A stretch of 64,000 nt of DNA from Streptomyces eurocidicus (GTDB taxonomy: Bacteria > Actinomycetota > Actinomycetes > Streptomycetales > Streptomycetaceae): the NCBI RefSeq assembly GCF_002891295.1, contig NZ_LGUI01000014.1, forward strand, positions 62,001 through 126,000. The letters are read 5' to 3'. The notes under the pieces are model-generated. The model did not search any database. It had not been told where the DNA came from and worked only from the letters and a program-made list of their open reading frames with translations. Both the position numbers and the translations under genes were made by a program. Position 1 is the stretch's first letter; the number at the start of each line of letters is the position of its first letter. Shown here piece by piece: positions 16,295-24,744 of this stretch.

Positions 16295-17203
16295 TCAGTT
16301 CTGCGCGGCGCGGGCACGGCGGTAGATGACCGCCCCGCCCAGGAGCAGCCCGGCGCTGGCGGCGCCGGCCATGCCCAGCTGACCCGCACCGGTGTGCGCG
16401 AGCTCGACGGCCTTGGCCGCCGGGGCCGCGAGGACGCCACCGTCACGGTGGGCGTCCTTCACCTCGGGCGTCATGTGGTGCGCAACGGGGGTGAGGTGCG
16501 CGCCGTGCTCCCCGGTGGGCTTGTGACCCGCGGGGTGTTCGCCCGGCTTGTGGCCGGCCGGGTGCTCGGCGGGCTTGTGGTCCGCCGGCTTGTGGGGGTG
16601 GGCAGGCGGCTTGTGGCCGGGCTGCTCATGTCCCGGGTTGTGGTGTGTGGGGGGCTTGTGCTCCCCCGGCTCCCCCGGCTTGCCCGGAGGGTGGTGGGGC
16701 GGGTTCTGGTGCCCCGGGTGTCCCGGCCACTGGTGGTCGTGACCGCCGACGTGACCGCCTGCGTTGGCGCAGCCGTTGCCGGTGGCGGGGTTCCCGATGC
16801 CGACGACGCTGACGCTGTTGCCGCAGGCGTTCACCGGCACGTCCACCGGGACCTGGACGGTGTTACCGGAGGCGACACCCGGCGAGTCGGAGGCCGCGCC
16901 GTGCGCGCCGCCTCCGCCGTGGTTGCCGCCGCCCTTGCCGTGGCCGCCCTGGCCGTGGTCGCCGCCGTTGGCACAGCGGTTGCCCGAGGCCGGGTTGAGC
17001 GCACCGATCACGTTCACGGTGTTGCCGCAGGCGTTCACCGGGACGTGCACGGGGACCTGGACGGTGTTTCCGGACGCCACACCCGGCGAGTGGGAGGCCA
17101 CGCCGTGGGCCCCCGAGTCCGCGTAGGAGTACGCGCCGGTCATGGCGATCACGCCACTTGCCGCCGCCGCGGTGATCAAGCTCTTCTTGGCCACCTGTCG
17201 CAT
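16295..17203 (-). CDS. chpC: Long chaplin with two chaplin domains and a sortase signal
   Basis: Long chaplins anchor the amyloid-like hydrophobic sheath of aerial hyphae to the cell wall. The 302-residue product has a Sec signal peptide (about 1-29, ending YSYADS) and two chaplin domains (about 36-80 and 104-148), each with SPGVASGNTVQVPV and a pair of cysteines (ACGN...RCAN or GCAN). A long His/Pro/Gly-rich wall-spanning region follows. The C-terminal sorting signal is LAHTG (268-272), a hydrophobic stretch and a basic tail (YRRARA), expected to be cleaved by a class E sortase. AGAGAGG precedes the ATG. By order and architecture it matches chpC next to chpH. Confidence 0.93.
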   Translation of the reverse strand: MRQVAKKSLITAAAASGVIAMTGAYSYADSGAHGVASHSPGVASGNTVQVPVHVPVNACGNTVNVIGALNPASGNRCANGGDHGQGGHGKGGGNHGGGGAHGAASDSPGVASGNTVQVPVDVPVNACGNSVSVVGIGNPATGNGCANAGGHVGGHDHQWPGHPGHQNPPHHPPGKPGEPGEHKPPTHHNPGHEQPGHKPPAHPHKPADHKPAEHPAGHKPGEHPAGHKPTGEHGAHLTPVAHHMTPEVKDAHRDGGVLAAPAAKAVELAHTGAGQLGMAGAASAGLLLGGAVIYRRARAAQN

Positions 17204-17348
17204 GACGTTACTGCCTCTCTTGCCTTACCGTGCGGAACACGCGCGGGCGCACGAGGCCCACGCGCAGGAAGACCGGACGGCCCCGGAGGCGCGCACGCAG
17301 CGCACCCCGGAGCCGCCCTTCACACCCTTTACGGGATGAGGCACAACG

Positions 17349-17582
17349 TCAGTTGTTGACGCACTTGTTGCCGAAGGTGGGGTTCAGCAGCCCGACGACG
17401 TTGATCGAGTTGCCGCAGAGGTTCACCGGGACGTGCACCGGGACCTGGATGACGTTCCCCGACACGACGCCGGGGGAGTCCACCGCGGCACCCTGCGCAC
17501 CCGAGCTGGCCATGGCGACGCCCGAACCCGCGAGCACGACGCCACCGGTGACCGCTGCAGCAGCGACAACCTTCTTGAGCAT
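17349..17582 (-). CDS. chpH: Short chaplin ChpH
   Basis: A secreted 77-residue surface-active chaplin that assembles into amyloid fibrils at the air-water interface and helps aerial growth. The signal peptide is residues 1-25 (MLKKVVAAAAVTGGVVLAGS...AMAS). The mature chaplin domain contains SPGVVSGNVIQVPV, NLCGNSINVVGLLNPTFGNKC and the two conserved cysteines, ending CVNN. AGGAGG lies upstream of the ATG. A BldN-type promoter is visible at 17630-17657. It lies 145 bp upstream of chpC on the same strand. Confidence 0.97.
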   Translation of the reverse strand: MLKKVVAAAAVTGGVVLAGSGVAMASSGAQGAAVDSPGVVSGNVIQVPVHVPVNLCGNSINVVGLLNPTFGNKCVNN

Positions 17583-17629
17583 TGGTTCCTCCTAGTTGGC
17601 AAGCGGCCCCAGCCGCGGACCGCACACCT

Positions 17630-17657
17630 GTAACGACGAGGAGGTAATCGGGCTACG
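17630..17657 (-). promoter_or_regulatory. Candidate sigma-BldN promoter of chpH
   Basis: On the minus strand CGTAGC (17657-17652) and CGTTAC (17635-17630) are separated by exactly 16 bp. This resembles the BldN consensus CGTAAC-N16-CGTTGA as I remember it. The -10 lies about 48 bp before the chpH start codon. Chaplin genes are known BldN targets in Streptomyces. Confidence 0.6.
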
Positions 17658-17711
17658 CAACCCTCAATTCATTCACTCTTTCCGGTGGCGAAGAAACGAA
17701 CTTACGATGTT

Positions 17712-19055
17712 TCAGCACTGATCGATGAACCGGTCGAGCACCCGTGCGCCGAACCTCAGGCCCTCCAGGGGCACCCGCTCGTCGACGCCGTGGAACATCC
17801 CGGCGAAGTCGAGCTCCGGCGGCAGCTGGAGCGGCGCGAAGCCGAAGCAGCGGATGCCGAGGTCGTCGAAGGACTTGGCGTCGGTGCCGCCGGAGAGCAT
17901 GTACGGCACGGCCCGCGCGATCGGGTCCTCGGCCTTGAGCGCCGACTGCATCGCGTCGACGAGGGCGCCGTCGAAGCTCGTCTCCAGCGCCTTGTCGGCG
18001 TGCACGTCCTCGCGCCTGACCCGCGGCCCGAGGATCCGGTCGAGGTCCGCGAGGAACTCCTCCTCGTACCCCGGCAGGAACCGGCCGTCGACGTGTGCGA
18101 CGGCCTGGCCCGGGATGACGTTCACCTTGTACCCGGCGCCGAGCATGGTCGGGGCCGCGGTGTTGCGCAGGGTGGTGCCGATCATCTTGGCGATGCCGCC
18201 GAGCTTGGCGAGCGTCGTCTCCATGTCCTCGGGGTCGAGCGGAGTGCCCAGCGCGTCGGAGAGCTCGTCGAGGAAGGACCGCACGGTCTTGGTCACCCGG
18301 ACCGGGAACTCGTGCCGGCCGAGCCGGCCGACCGCCTCGCACAGCTCCGTGATCGCGTTGTCCTTGTTGGTCATCGAGCCGTGCCCGGCGGTGCCGTCCA
18401 CGGTGAGCCGCATCCAGTGCATGCCCTTCTGGGCGGTCTCGATCAGATAGAGCCGCAGGTTCTCGTTGACGGTGAAGGAGAAGCCGCCGACCTCGCCGAT
18501 CGCCTCGGTCACCCCCTCGAAGAGCCCGGGGTGCCTGTCCACCAGGTAGCGGGCGCCGTAGACACCGCCGGCCTCCTCGTCCGCGAGGAAGGCGAGCACG
18601 ATGTCGCGCGGGGGCTTGCGCCCGGAGCGCATCCGGTCGCGGACGACCGCGAGGGTCATCGCGTCCATGTCCTTCATGTCGACCGCGCCGCGCCCCCACA
18701 GGCAGCCGTCGGCGATCTCGCCCGCGAAGGGGTGGTGGGTCCAGTCCTCGGCGTTGGCCGGGACGACGTCGGTGTGCCCGTGGATGAGCAGGGCCGGGCG
18801 GGACGGGTCCTCGCCCTCGATCCTCGCCACCGTCGAGGCACGGCCCTTGTGGGACTCGAAGATCTGCGGCTCCAGCCCGACCTCGGCGAGCTTCTCGGCC
18901 ACGTACTCGGCGGCGGCGCGCTCTCCCGGTCCGGAGTGGTCGCCGTAGTTGCTGGTGTCGATCCGGATCAGATCGCGGCAGAGGTCGACGACCTCCCTCT
19001 CGGCGTCCCCGGCGCTCCTGCCCGCCCCGGCGCCGGCCGGCTTCGACTCGCTCAC
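17712..19055 (-). CDS. M20-family metallopeptidase (dizinc carboxypeptidase-like)
   Basis: A 447-residue cytoplasmic metallohydrolase of the M20/ArgE/DapE group. Metal ligands and catalytic acids are visible in LLIHGHTDVVP, WGRGAVDMKDMDA and ADEEAGG, plus a late histidine in MFHGVDERVP. The central inserted dimerisation domain (about 190-330) contains the conserved GTAGHGSMTN. The start is GTG 19055 behind GAGGAGG at 5-bp spacing; the longer frame to 19127 has no ribosome site. It probably hydrolyses a dipeptide or N-acyl amino acid. It lies upstream of chpH on the same strand but has a separate transcription start, so co-function is not implied. Confidence 0.93.
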   Translation of the reverse strand: MSESKPAGAGAGRSAGDAEREVVDLCRDLIRIDTSNYGDHSGPGERAAAEYVAEKLAEVGLEPQIFESHKGRASTVARIEGEDPSRPALLIHGHTDVVPANAEDWTHHPFAGEIADGCLWGRGAVDMKDMDAMTLAVVRDRMRSGRKPPRDIVLAFLADEEAGGVYGARYLVDRHPGLFEGVTEAIGEVGGFSFTVNENLRLYLIETAQKGMHWMRLTVDGTAGHGSMTNKDNAITELCEAVGRLGRHEFPVRVTKTVRSFLDELSDALGTPLDPEDMETTLAKLGGIAKMIGTTLRNTAAPTMLGAGYKVNVIPGQAVAHVDGRFLPGYEEEFLADLDRILGPRVRREDVHADKALETSFDGALVDAMQSALKAEDPIARAVPYMLSGGTDAKSFDDLGIRCFGFAPLQLPPELDFAGMFHGVDERVPLEGLRFGARVLDRFIDQC

Positions 19056-19334
19056 GCTGCCTCCTCTGGTTCGCTGCCGCGCGCCCGCCCGGGTCACGGA
19101 CGGGCCCGCGGCGTGGTCCACCGCCATCCTCCCTCTCCGTCCGCCTCAGCCCAAGGCCGCAATGCTGCCGACATCCCCCGGTCACAGTGGGCGCCGCGGC
19201 GGCGGTCACGGGCCCGCCCGGGGGCCTCGGGGACGGGTCGCCGGGGTCCGGCCGAGCGGGTGATCGAGCACCCCCAGATCTTTGGTATTGTTTTCCTCGT
19301 CGGAAGGGGAACGCCCCGGAAGACGAAACACCCG

Positions 19335-19419
19335 GTCCGGGTGGCGGAATGGCAGACGCGCTAGCTTGAGGTGCTAGTGCCCTTTATCGGGCGTGGGGGT
19401 TCAAGTCCCCCCTCGGACA
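19335..19419 (+). tRNA. tRNA-Leu (anticodon GAG)
   Basis: Acceptor arms GTCCGGG (19335-19341) and CTCGGAC (19412-19418) pair, with one G-T. The anticodon stem CTAGC/GCTAG encloses loop TTGAGGT, giving anticodon GAG. A long variable arm (TGCCC...GGGCG) and T arm GGGGG-TTCAAGT-CCCCC complete a type II leucine tRNA of 85 nt. The 3' CCA is not encoded. Confidence 0.97.
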
Positions 19420-19426
19420 CAGAAGG

Positions 19427-19455
19427 AAAGCCCCAGCATTTGCTGGGGCTTTTCT
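19427..19455 (+). terminator. Terminator of tRNA-Leu
   Basis: The 12-bp stem AAAGCCCCAGCA/TGCTGGGGCTTT with a 2-nt loop is followed by TCTGTGTTTGG. It starts 8 bp after the tRNA. Confidence 0.9.
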
Positions 19456-19583
19456 GTGTTTGGGAGCCCGTGCGACCATCCGCGCGAACAGCACCCCGAA
19501 GAAACGACCCTTTTGACCGGAGTCGGTATCTTTGACCACCCCGGTAGCAGCCGCTTCGCTGCGCTCGCAGAGATCCACGAGGC

Positions 19584-21035
19584 ATGAACCCTTCCCCTAC
19601 TGACCGCACCCCCGGCGACCGGCCCACCGGCGCGACCAGCAGCCGCCCCACCAGGGTGGCGGTACTGGTCACCGCACTGCTCACGGCCTGTGTCGCCTTC
19701 CAGCTCAACGCCAGCATGCTCAGCCCGGCGCTCAAGAGCATCGAGGACAGCCTCGGTGCCAGCTCCGCCGAGATCGGGCTCACCCAGACCGCGTTCTTCA
19801 CCTCGGCCGCCCTGTTCTCGCTCTTCCTGCCGAGGCTCGGCGACGTCATCGGCCGCCGGAAGGTCCTGGCCGGGATGCTGGCCCTGATGGCCGTCGGCTG
19901 TGTGGTCGCCGCGCTGGCGCAGAGCGTGCCCATGCTCTTCGTCGGCCGGGTGATCCAGGGCGCGTCGGGCCCGACGGTCCCGCTGTGCCTGATCATGCTG
20001 AGGGTCGAGGTCACCGAGCCGAAGCGGTACGGCACCCTGCTGGGCGCGATCACCGCGGTGAACGGCGGCATCGCCGGCGTCGACTCCCTCGCCGGCGGCT
20101 TCCTCGCCGACAACCACGGCTTCCAGGCCGTCTTCTGGGCGATGGCCGTCGTCGCCGTCATCGCCACCGTCCTCGTCGCGACCCTGACCCCCGAGTCCAA
20201 GGTGCCCGCCGCGAACCGGATGGACTGGCCCGGCGTCGGCCTCCTGGTCGTCTCGGTCGGCTCGCTGCTCGTCGCACTCAACGAGGCCGGCAAGCTCGGC
20301 GCCGCGAACTGGACGCTCGTCGGCGTCCTGACGGCCGTCGCCGCGGTCGCCTTCGCCCTGTTCTGGCGGACCGAGGACCGCAGCGGCCACCCGCTGGTCG
20401 CCACGCACCACCTGCGCCGCCGCGCGACCTGGGCGACCCTGCTGACCACCGTGCTCACCATGACCGGCGTCTTCGCCGTCATGAACGGGCTGATCCCGTC
20501 GTTCGCGCAGGACGCCGAAGCGGGTCTCGGCATGACCGCCGAACAGTCCGCGTGGTGGACCCTGACGCCCTACGCCCTCGCCGGGCTGGCGATGGGCCCG
20601 ATCGCCGGGCGGCTCGCCGCCACCCACGGATACGGCCGCGTCCTGCGGCTCGGGCTCGTCGGCGCCGCGGCCTCCGTCGTGCTGATGATCCTCACCGTCC
20701 CGTCCCACTCGCGCGTCATGCTGCTGGTGGCCTCGCTGCTGGTCGGCATCACCTACGCGGGTGTGGCGAACATCGTGCTCAACGGCCTGGGCATCGTCCT
20801 CTCCCCCGACGACAACCCGGGCTTCCTCCCCGGCCTCAACGCGGGCGCCTTCAACCTGGGCGCGGGCCTGAGCTTCGCCCTCCTCTACGCGGTGAAGACC
20901 GCGACCGCCCCCTCGGACCCGTCCTCGGCCACCGGCTACACCTCCGGCATGATCGCCGGAGTCGCCATCCTGGCCGCCGCGCTCGCGACGTCCTTCCTGA
21001 TCCCGAAGCCGGTGACGGCGGAGGCGCACGACTGA
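19584..21035 (+). CDS. MFS transporter, DHA2-like (about 14 membrane segments)
   Basis: A 483-residue proton-driven efflux-type permease. The first helix ends in ACVAFQLNASMLSPAL, followed by the motif A loop LGDVIGRRKVLAG and the motif C-like segment GGIAGVDSLAGGFLADN. The hydrophobic profile gives about 14 segments, fitting the DHA2 group that exports drugs or small hydrophobic compounds. The N-terminal 25 residues are polar. There is no regulator gene beside it. A very strong terminator follows 30 bp after the stop codon. Substrate unknown. Confidence 0.92.
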   Translation: MNPSPTDRTPGDRPTGATSSRPTRVAVLVTALLTACVAFQLNASMLSPALKSIEDSLGASSAEIGLTQTAFFTSAALFSLFLPRLGDVIGRRKVLAGMLALMAVGCVVAALAQSVPMLFVGRVIQGASGPTVPLCLIMLRVEVTEPKRYGTLLGAITAVNGGIAGVDSLAGGFLADNHGFQAVFWAMAVVAVIATVLVATLTPESKVPAANRMDWPGVGLLVVSVGSLLVALNEAGKLGAANWTLVGVLTAVAAVAFALFWRTEDRSGHPLVATHHLRRRATWATLLTTVLTMTGVFAVMNGLIPSFAQDAEAGLGMTAEQSAWWTLTPYALAGLAMGPIAGRLAATHGYGRVLRLGLVGAAASVVLMILTVPSHSRVMLLVASLLVGITYAGVANIVLNGLGIVLSPDDNPGFLPGLNAGAFNLGAGLSFALLYAVKTATAPSDPSSATGYTSGMIAGVAILAAALATSFLIPKPVTAEAHD

Positions 21036-21065
21036 CGCACGGCCGGGAACCCCTTCCCGGCCCTC

Positions 21066-21120
21066 CCTGGATGTGACGTGTCCCCCACGGGCTTCCCGTG
21101 GGGGACACGTCACATCCAGG
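21066..21120. terminator. Perfect 26-bp inverted repeat (very strong hairpin)
   Basis: The arm 21066-21091 starts CCTGGATGTGACGTGTCCCC. It is matched exactly by 21095-21120, with only 3 nt (CTT) between. It follows the MFS gene and precedes the [2Fe-2S] gene by 28 bp, so it could end the first transcript and isolate the second. Confidence 0.85.
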
Positions 21121-21148
21121 CGCTTCTCCCGCTGCGTATCATCGCCCG

Positions 21149-21559
21149 ATGATCACCAACCGCTCCCGCCGCGCCGTACCCGCACCCGCCGCCGCGCCCT
21201 GCCGGATCACGGTGTGCCGGGGCTGCTGCTGCGGCGATCCGCGGAAGGTGCCCGGCGTCGACCACGCCGGGCAGATCGCCCGGCTGCGGGCCGCCGTGGG
21301 GGACGCGGCGCGGGTACGGGCCTCGGAGTGCCTGGACGTCTGCGAACAGGCGAACGTCGTGGTCGTCCAGCCCTCGGCGGCCGGGCGCGCGGCGGGCGGG
21401 CGGCCGGTGTGGCTGGGCCTGGTCAACGACGACGACGCGCTGGCGGACATCGCGGAGTGGGTACGGAGCGGCGGCCCGGGGGTCGCGGAACCGCCGGGGG
21501 TGCTGGATCTGTACGCGTTCACGGCTTCGCGGCGGGTGGGTAAGGGACTGGAGGAGTAG
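21149..21559 (+). CDS. (2Fe-2S) thioredoxin-like ferredoxin domain protein
   Basis: A 136-residue cytosolic protein with the four-cysteine pattern of thioredoxin-fold [2Fe-2S] ferredoxins: VCRGCCCGDPRK near residues 18-29 and ECLDVCEQANVVVVQPS near 65-81. The C-terminal half (LADIAEWVRSGG) matches the small (2Fe-2S) ferredoxin domain proteins of Streptomyces. The ATG at 21149 is chosen; the upstream frame is inside the hairpin. The redox partner is unknown. The convergent neighbour ends 42 bp away. Confidence 0.85.
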   Translation: MITNRSRRAVPAPAAAPCRITVCRGCCCGDPRKVPGVDHAGQIARLRAAVGDAARVRASECLDVCEQANVVVVQPSAAGRAAGGRPVWLGLVNDDDALADIAEWVRSGGPGVAEPPGVLDLYAFTASRRVGKGLEE

Positions 21560-21601
21560 GAAGGGGAGCGCCCCGGGGCGGTCGGCGAGGTCCGCACCGT
21601 C

Positions 21602-22558
21602 TCAGGAGGCGCCGAGGGTGGTGCGGCGCGCGGCCCGGAACGCCTTCCGGGGATCCCGGTCCGGGTACGACCAGGGGGCGCGCGTGGCGTGCGGGCCGAT
21701 GCGGGTGAGCAGGGCGGCCGCCTCGGCCGGGCGGCCTTCGTGGAGCTTGGCGTGCGCCAGGTAGTTGAGGTCGATCTTCCGGCGGGGGTGTGCCGTGCCG
21801 TCGTCGACGTCCCATTCCAGCCACCAGTCGAAGGCGGCCTTCATGACCTGGCGCGCACGGCGGCCCGTCCAGTGGCCGGAGCGCGCGGGGTCGCGGGGTT
21901 CGAGACCGGCGCGGGCGAGGACGCGGTAGCGCTCGGCGTGGGCGACGACGGGGAGCACGGCCAGGGGCGAGTCGGCGGGTGCCTGCTCGGCGGCCCAGGA
22001 GGCGAAGTCGTAGACCTCGTGGAGGGGGTCGTCCCGGTCGCCCCGCTGCCGTTCGGCCAGGCAGGCGACCATCAGGTGGTGCGCGTGGTGGTGGTCGCGG
22101 TACCGGGCGCGCACCTGGTCGAAGGCACGGACGCGTTCGCCGTCGGTGCCCGTGCGGTGCGCGAGGACGAGGACGCCCAGCCAGGGTGAGGGGTCGGCGG
22201 GCGCCGTCCGGGCGGCGGCGAGGCAGGCGGCACGGGCCGTGCCGGGGCTCTCCCCGCCGGTGACGGCGCGGCGGACGGCGGCGCAGGCGAGGAGGGCGGC
22301 GGCATCGGGGCTGCCGGGTTCGGCGAGCTGCCACTCGCGGGCCCGGGCGGCGCTGCCGGCGGCTCCGGCGAGGACCACCAGACGGTGGCCGCGCCGGTCC
22401 CAGTCGTCGCCCGTCCCCGCGAGGAGCTTGCGGGCGTCGGCCCAGCGGCCGCGGGCCAGGGCGTCACGGGCGGTGGCGAGCTCGGCGTCGTCGAGGGCGG
22501 GGTCGAAGGATGGGCCGGCCTTGCTCCGCGCGCGGCCCGGCAGTGGCGGGGGCGTCAT
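21602..22558 (-). CDS. Conserved hypothetical, TPR-like helical protein
   Basis: The 318-residue protein is almost wholly helical and alanine-rich, with repeat-like segments (ATARDALARGRWADARKLL, EGRPAEAAALLTRIG) that resemble tetratricopeptide repeats. Other recognisable parts are WLGVLVLAHRTGTDGERVRAF and RKIDLNYLAHAKLHEG. No signal peptide or membrane helix is seen. GGAGGAAG lies upstream of the ATG. It is known to me only as a Streptomyces-type hypothetical; a scaffold or regulatory role is possible but unsupported. Confidence 0.8.
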   Translation of the reverse strand: MTPPPLPGRARSKAGPSFDPALDDAELATARDALARGRWADARKLLAGTGDDWDRRGHRLVVLAGAAGSAARAREWQLAEPGSPDAAALLACAAVRRAVTGGESPGTARAACLAAARTAPADPSPWLGVLVLAHRTGTDGERVRAFDQVRARYRDHHHAHHLMVACLAERQRGDRDDPLHEVYDFASWAAEQAPADSPLAVLPVVAHAERYRVLARAGLEPRDPARSGHWTGRRARQVMKAAFDWWLEWDVDDGTAHPRRKIDLNYLAHAKLHEGRPAEAAALLTRIGPHATRAPWSYPDRDPRKAFRAARRTTLGAS

Positions 22559-22950
22559 CTACGGGCTTCCTCCACGCGTGCGTCCCCTCCGGTCGCCGGG
22601 GCGGGCGCCCGCGGACCGACCCTGCCGGTCACGCACAGCAAAGCGGTAGTCACAGCTCCGCGTCAAGGTCGATCTTGAATCTGACCATCCGTCAACTGGC
22701 GTTCGAATGGCTGGGATTGCGGTGACGCGAGGGGCGGGAAGCGATGATCCGCGCGAGATTACTGGACTTACGTTCGACGAATTTCCGTTCGGAAATCCCC
22801 TCTCCCCCGTCCGGGCACTTCACCGCCGTAACGCTCGTTGTCCAGGGATGGACGGCGCGAAGAAGGGTACCCAGCCGTCGCACCGCCCCCGAGGCGGCTA
22901 TCGTTTTTCTGTCAAGTCTCCGACGACCACCCGGTCTTGAGGTGCGCGAC
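22559..22950. other. Divergent intergenic region with hairpin leader
   Basis: This 392-bp region is less GC-rich than the surrounding genes. A hairpin CCGCC-CCCGA-GGCGG (about 22883-22897) followed by CTATCGTTTTT looks like an attenuator or terminator in the 5' leader of the DMT transporter gene. A 30-codon frame (ATG 22848, MDGAKKGTQPS..., TGA 22938-22940) spans the hairpin and ends just before the transporter start. No other gene is supported. Confidence 0.4.
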
Positions 22951-23838
22951 GTGATGGTCTTCGCCTTCGCCATGGGGGCCGCCTGCTGCCTGGGCATCGG
23001 CTTCGTGTTCCAGCAGAACGCCGCCCAGCGGGCCCCGATGAGCGACTTCCTCTCCCTGCGGCTGCTGCTCGACCTGATGCGCATGCCCCGCTGGCTGGTC
23101 GGCATCGGGCTGATGATCGTCGGCATGGTGCTCGGCGCGATCGCGCTCGGTCACGGCGAGGTGTCGCTGGTGGAGCCGCTGATGGCGACGAACCTGCTGT
23201 TCGCGATGGCCCTGTCGCGCTGGCAGACCCGCGAGCGGCTGGGCCGTACGGGCTGGTGCGGGCTGTGGCTGCTGGCCGGCGGCGTGGCGGCCTTCATCGT
23301 CGCGGGCCGCCCGCGCGGCGGCGAGTCCGTCACCGATCCCCTGCGTCACTGGCTGATCGTGGGTCTCATGGTGGGCGGGGCGATGCTGCTGGTGGCGATC
23401 GCCAAGCGGCTGCGGATGAGCACGGAGGCGGCCCTGCTGGCCGTCGCGGGAGGGATGCTCTACGGCGTACAGGACGCGCTGACCCGGCTCAGCGGCGAGC
23501 GGCTGAAGGAGGGCGGCTGGACCGCGCTCGTCACCAGCTGGCAGCCCTACGGGGTGCTGGTGCTCGGGATCGCGGCGCTGGTGCTGGTGCAGAGCGCCTT
23601 CGAGACGGCGCCGCTGCGGATGTCGCTGCCCGCGCTGACGGCGGCGCAGCCGATCGCGGGCATCGTCTGCGGGGTCGGCTTCCTGGGCGACCGGCTGCGG
23701 ACGACGCCGGGGGCGCTGGCCTGGGAGGCGGCGGGGCTGGCCGCGATCGTCCTCGGCATCGTCCTGATCGGACGCCATCCGGCGATGCCGTCGGGATCGG
23801 CGGAGCCGGGCCGGGTGCGGAACCTCCAGCCGCACTGA
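22951..23838 (+). CDS. DMT-superfamily (EamA-like) membrane transporter
   Basis: A 295-residue integral membrane protein with 9-10 hydrophobic segments in two related halves. It begins VMVFAFAMGAACCLGIGFVFQQNAAQ, the form seen in actinobacterial DMT transporters annotated as probable small-metabolite or lipid-linked-sugar carriers. GHGEVSLVEPLMATNLLFA ends the first repeat and QPIAGIVCGVGFLGDRL the second. TTGAGG sits about 8 bp before GTG 22951; the next codon, ATG 22954, is an equal alternative. The leader contains a possible attenuator. Substrate unknown. Confidence 0.85.
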   Translation: MMVFAFAMGAACCLGIGFVFQQNAAQRAPMSDFLSLRLLLDLMRMPRWLVGIGLMIVGMVLGAIALGHGEVSLVEPLMATNLLFAMALSRWQTRERLGRTGWCGLWLLAGGVAAFIVAGRPRGGESVTDPLRHWLIVGLMVGGAMLLVAIAKRLRMSTEAALLAVAGGMLYGVQDALTRLSGERLKEGGWTALVTSWQPYGVLVLGIAALVLVQSAFETAPLRMSLPALTAAQPIAGIVCGVGFLGDRLRTTPGALAWEAAGLAAIVLGIVLIGRHPAMPSGSAEPGRVRNLQPH

Positions 23839-23846
23839 GGCGCGGT

Positions 23847-23870
23847 CGCCGGACGGGGTCCCGTCCGGCG
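23847..23870 (+). terminator. Terminator after the DMT transporter gene
   Basis: The 10-bp perfect stem CGCCGGACGG/CCGTCCGGCG with a GGTC loop starts 8 bp after the stop codon. Confidence 0.75.
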
Positions 23871-23893
23871 GGGGCCGCTGGTTGGATGGGCCC

Positions 23894-24439
23894 ATGAGCG
23901 ATCAGCGGCAGCCCCCGGCCCCTTCGCCGGCGGACGAGGTTCTGGACATCGTGGACGCGCGGGACCAGGTGGTGGGCCAAGCGCCGCGCGGTGAGGCGTA
24001 CGCGCGGGGGCTGCGGCACCGGTGCGTGTTCGTACTGGCCCGGGACGGCGCGGGGCGGATCTTCGTCCATCGCCGCACACCGGGCAAGCTCGTCTTCCCG
24101 TCCCGCTACGACATGTTCGTCGGCGGCGTGGTGGCGGCCGGCGAGTCCTACGACGAGGCCGCGCTGCGGGAGGCGCGGGAGGAACTCGGCGCCCCGGGCC
24201 TGCCGGCCCCCACACCGCTGTTCCGCTTCCTCTACGAGGGGCCCGAGGGGCAGTCGTGGTGGTCGGCGGTCTACGAGGTGCGGTGGGACGGACCGGTCGA
24301 GCCACAGGTGGAGGAGGTGGCCTGGCACACGTTCCTCTCCGAGGCGGAGGTGGCGGCCAGGCTCGGGGAATGGGAGTGGGTGCCGGACGGCTTCGAGGCG
24401 TACCGCTTGCTGCGGGAGCGCGCGGCGGGGCGGGCGTAG
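23894..24439 (+). CDS. NUDIX hydrolase
   Basis: A 181-residue NUDIX protein that cleaves a nucleoside-diphosphate-linked substrate with Mg2+. The Nudix box G-x5-E-x7-RE-x2-EE-x-G is intact as GVVAAGESYDEAALREAREELG (split here: GVVAAGE, then SYDEAAL, then REAREELG; about residues 77-98). The upstream LDIVDARDQVVGQAPRGEAY and FVHRRTPGKLVFPSRYDMF resemble the isopentenyl-diphosphate-isomerase-like NUDIX group often called YfcD. Start 23894 (MSDQRQ) is chosen over 23882 because the first four residues are not conserved; both are possible. Confidence 0.9.
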   Translation: MSDQRQPPAPSPADEVLDIVDARDQVVGQAPRGEAYARGLRHRCVFVLARDGAGRIFVHRRTPGKLVFPSRYDMFVGGVVAAGESYDEAALREAREELGAPGLPAPTPLFRFLYEGPEGQSWWSAVYEVRWDGPVEPQVEEVAWHTFLSEAEVAARLGEWEWVPDGFEAYRLLRERAAGRA

Positions 24440-24744
24440 GGGCCGTACGGGCGTGGCCGCCCCGCGGGCCCAGGGACCGTACGGGCGCCGTGGACCCGCC
24501 GGCTCGGGAACCGCACCCGCCTCACGTCCCGGACGTGGAGGCCGTACGAGCCTCGTGACCCGGCGGGCGCAGGAGCTCCGCACGCCTCGTGCCGGGACCG
24601 TACGGGCGTCATGGGCCGCGCCGGCCCGGGCTCCCGGCGGGCGCCGTGCGGGACGCGGGCAAGGCAAGAGCGACCCCGGCCGCCGGGTCCCCCGGCTCGT
24701 GAGAGCCGCCCGCCGGCCGGGGTCGTCCCCGGACCGCCGTCCCG
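24440..24744. other. Convergent intergenic region with CCGTACGGGCG repeats
   Basis: CCGTACGGGCG occurs exactly at 24443, 24477 and 24598 and with two changes at 24542. No coding frame is convincing here. The far end carries the terminator of the minus-strand oxidoreductase gene. Confidence 0.5.
24671..24725 (-). terminator. Terminator of the oxidoreductase gene
   Basis: The outer stem CGACCCCGGCCG (24671-24682) pairs with CGGCCGGGGTCG (24714-24725). A GGCTC/GAGCC inner stem continues the hairpin. It lies 19 bp after the minus-strand stop codon. Confidence 0.7.

Noticed and set aside
19335..19421. tRNA-Leu as an integrative-element attachment site
   Set aside because: No integrase, excisionase or repeated tRNA 3' end was found nearby; the next gene is an ordinary MFS transporter.
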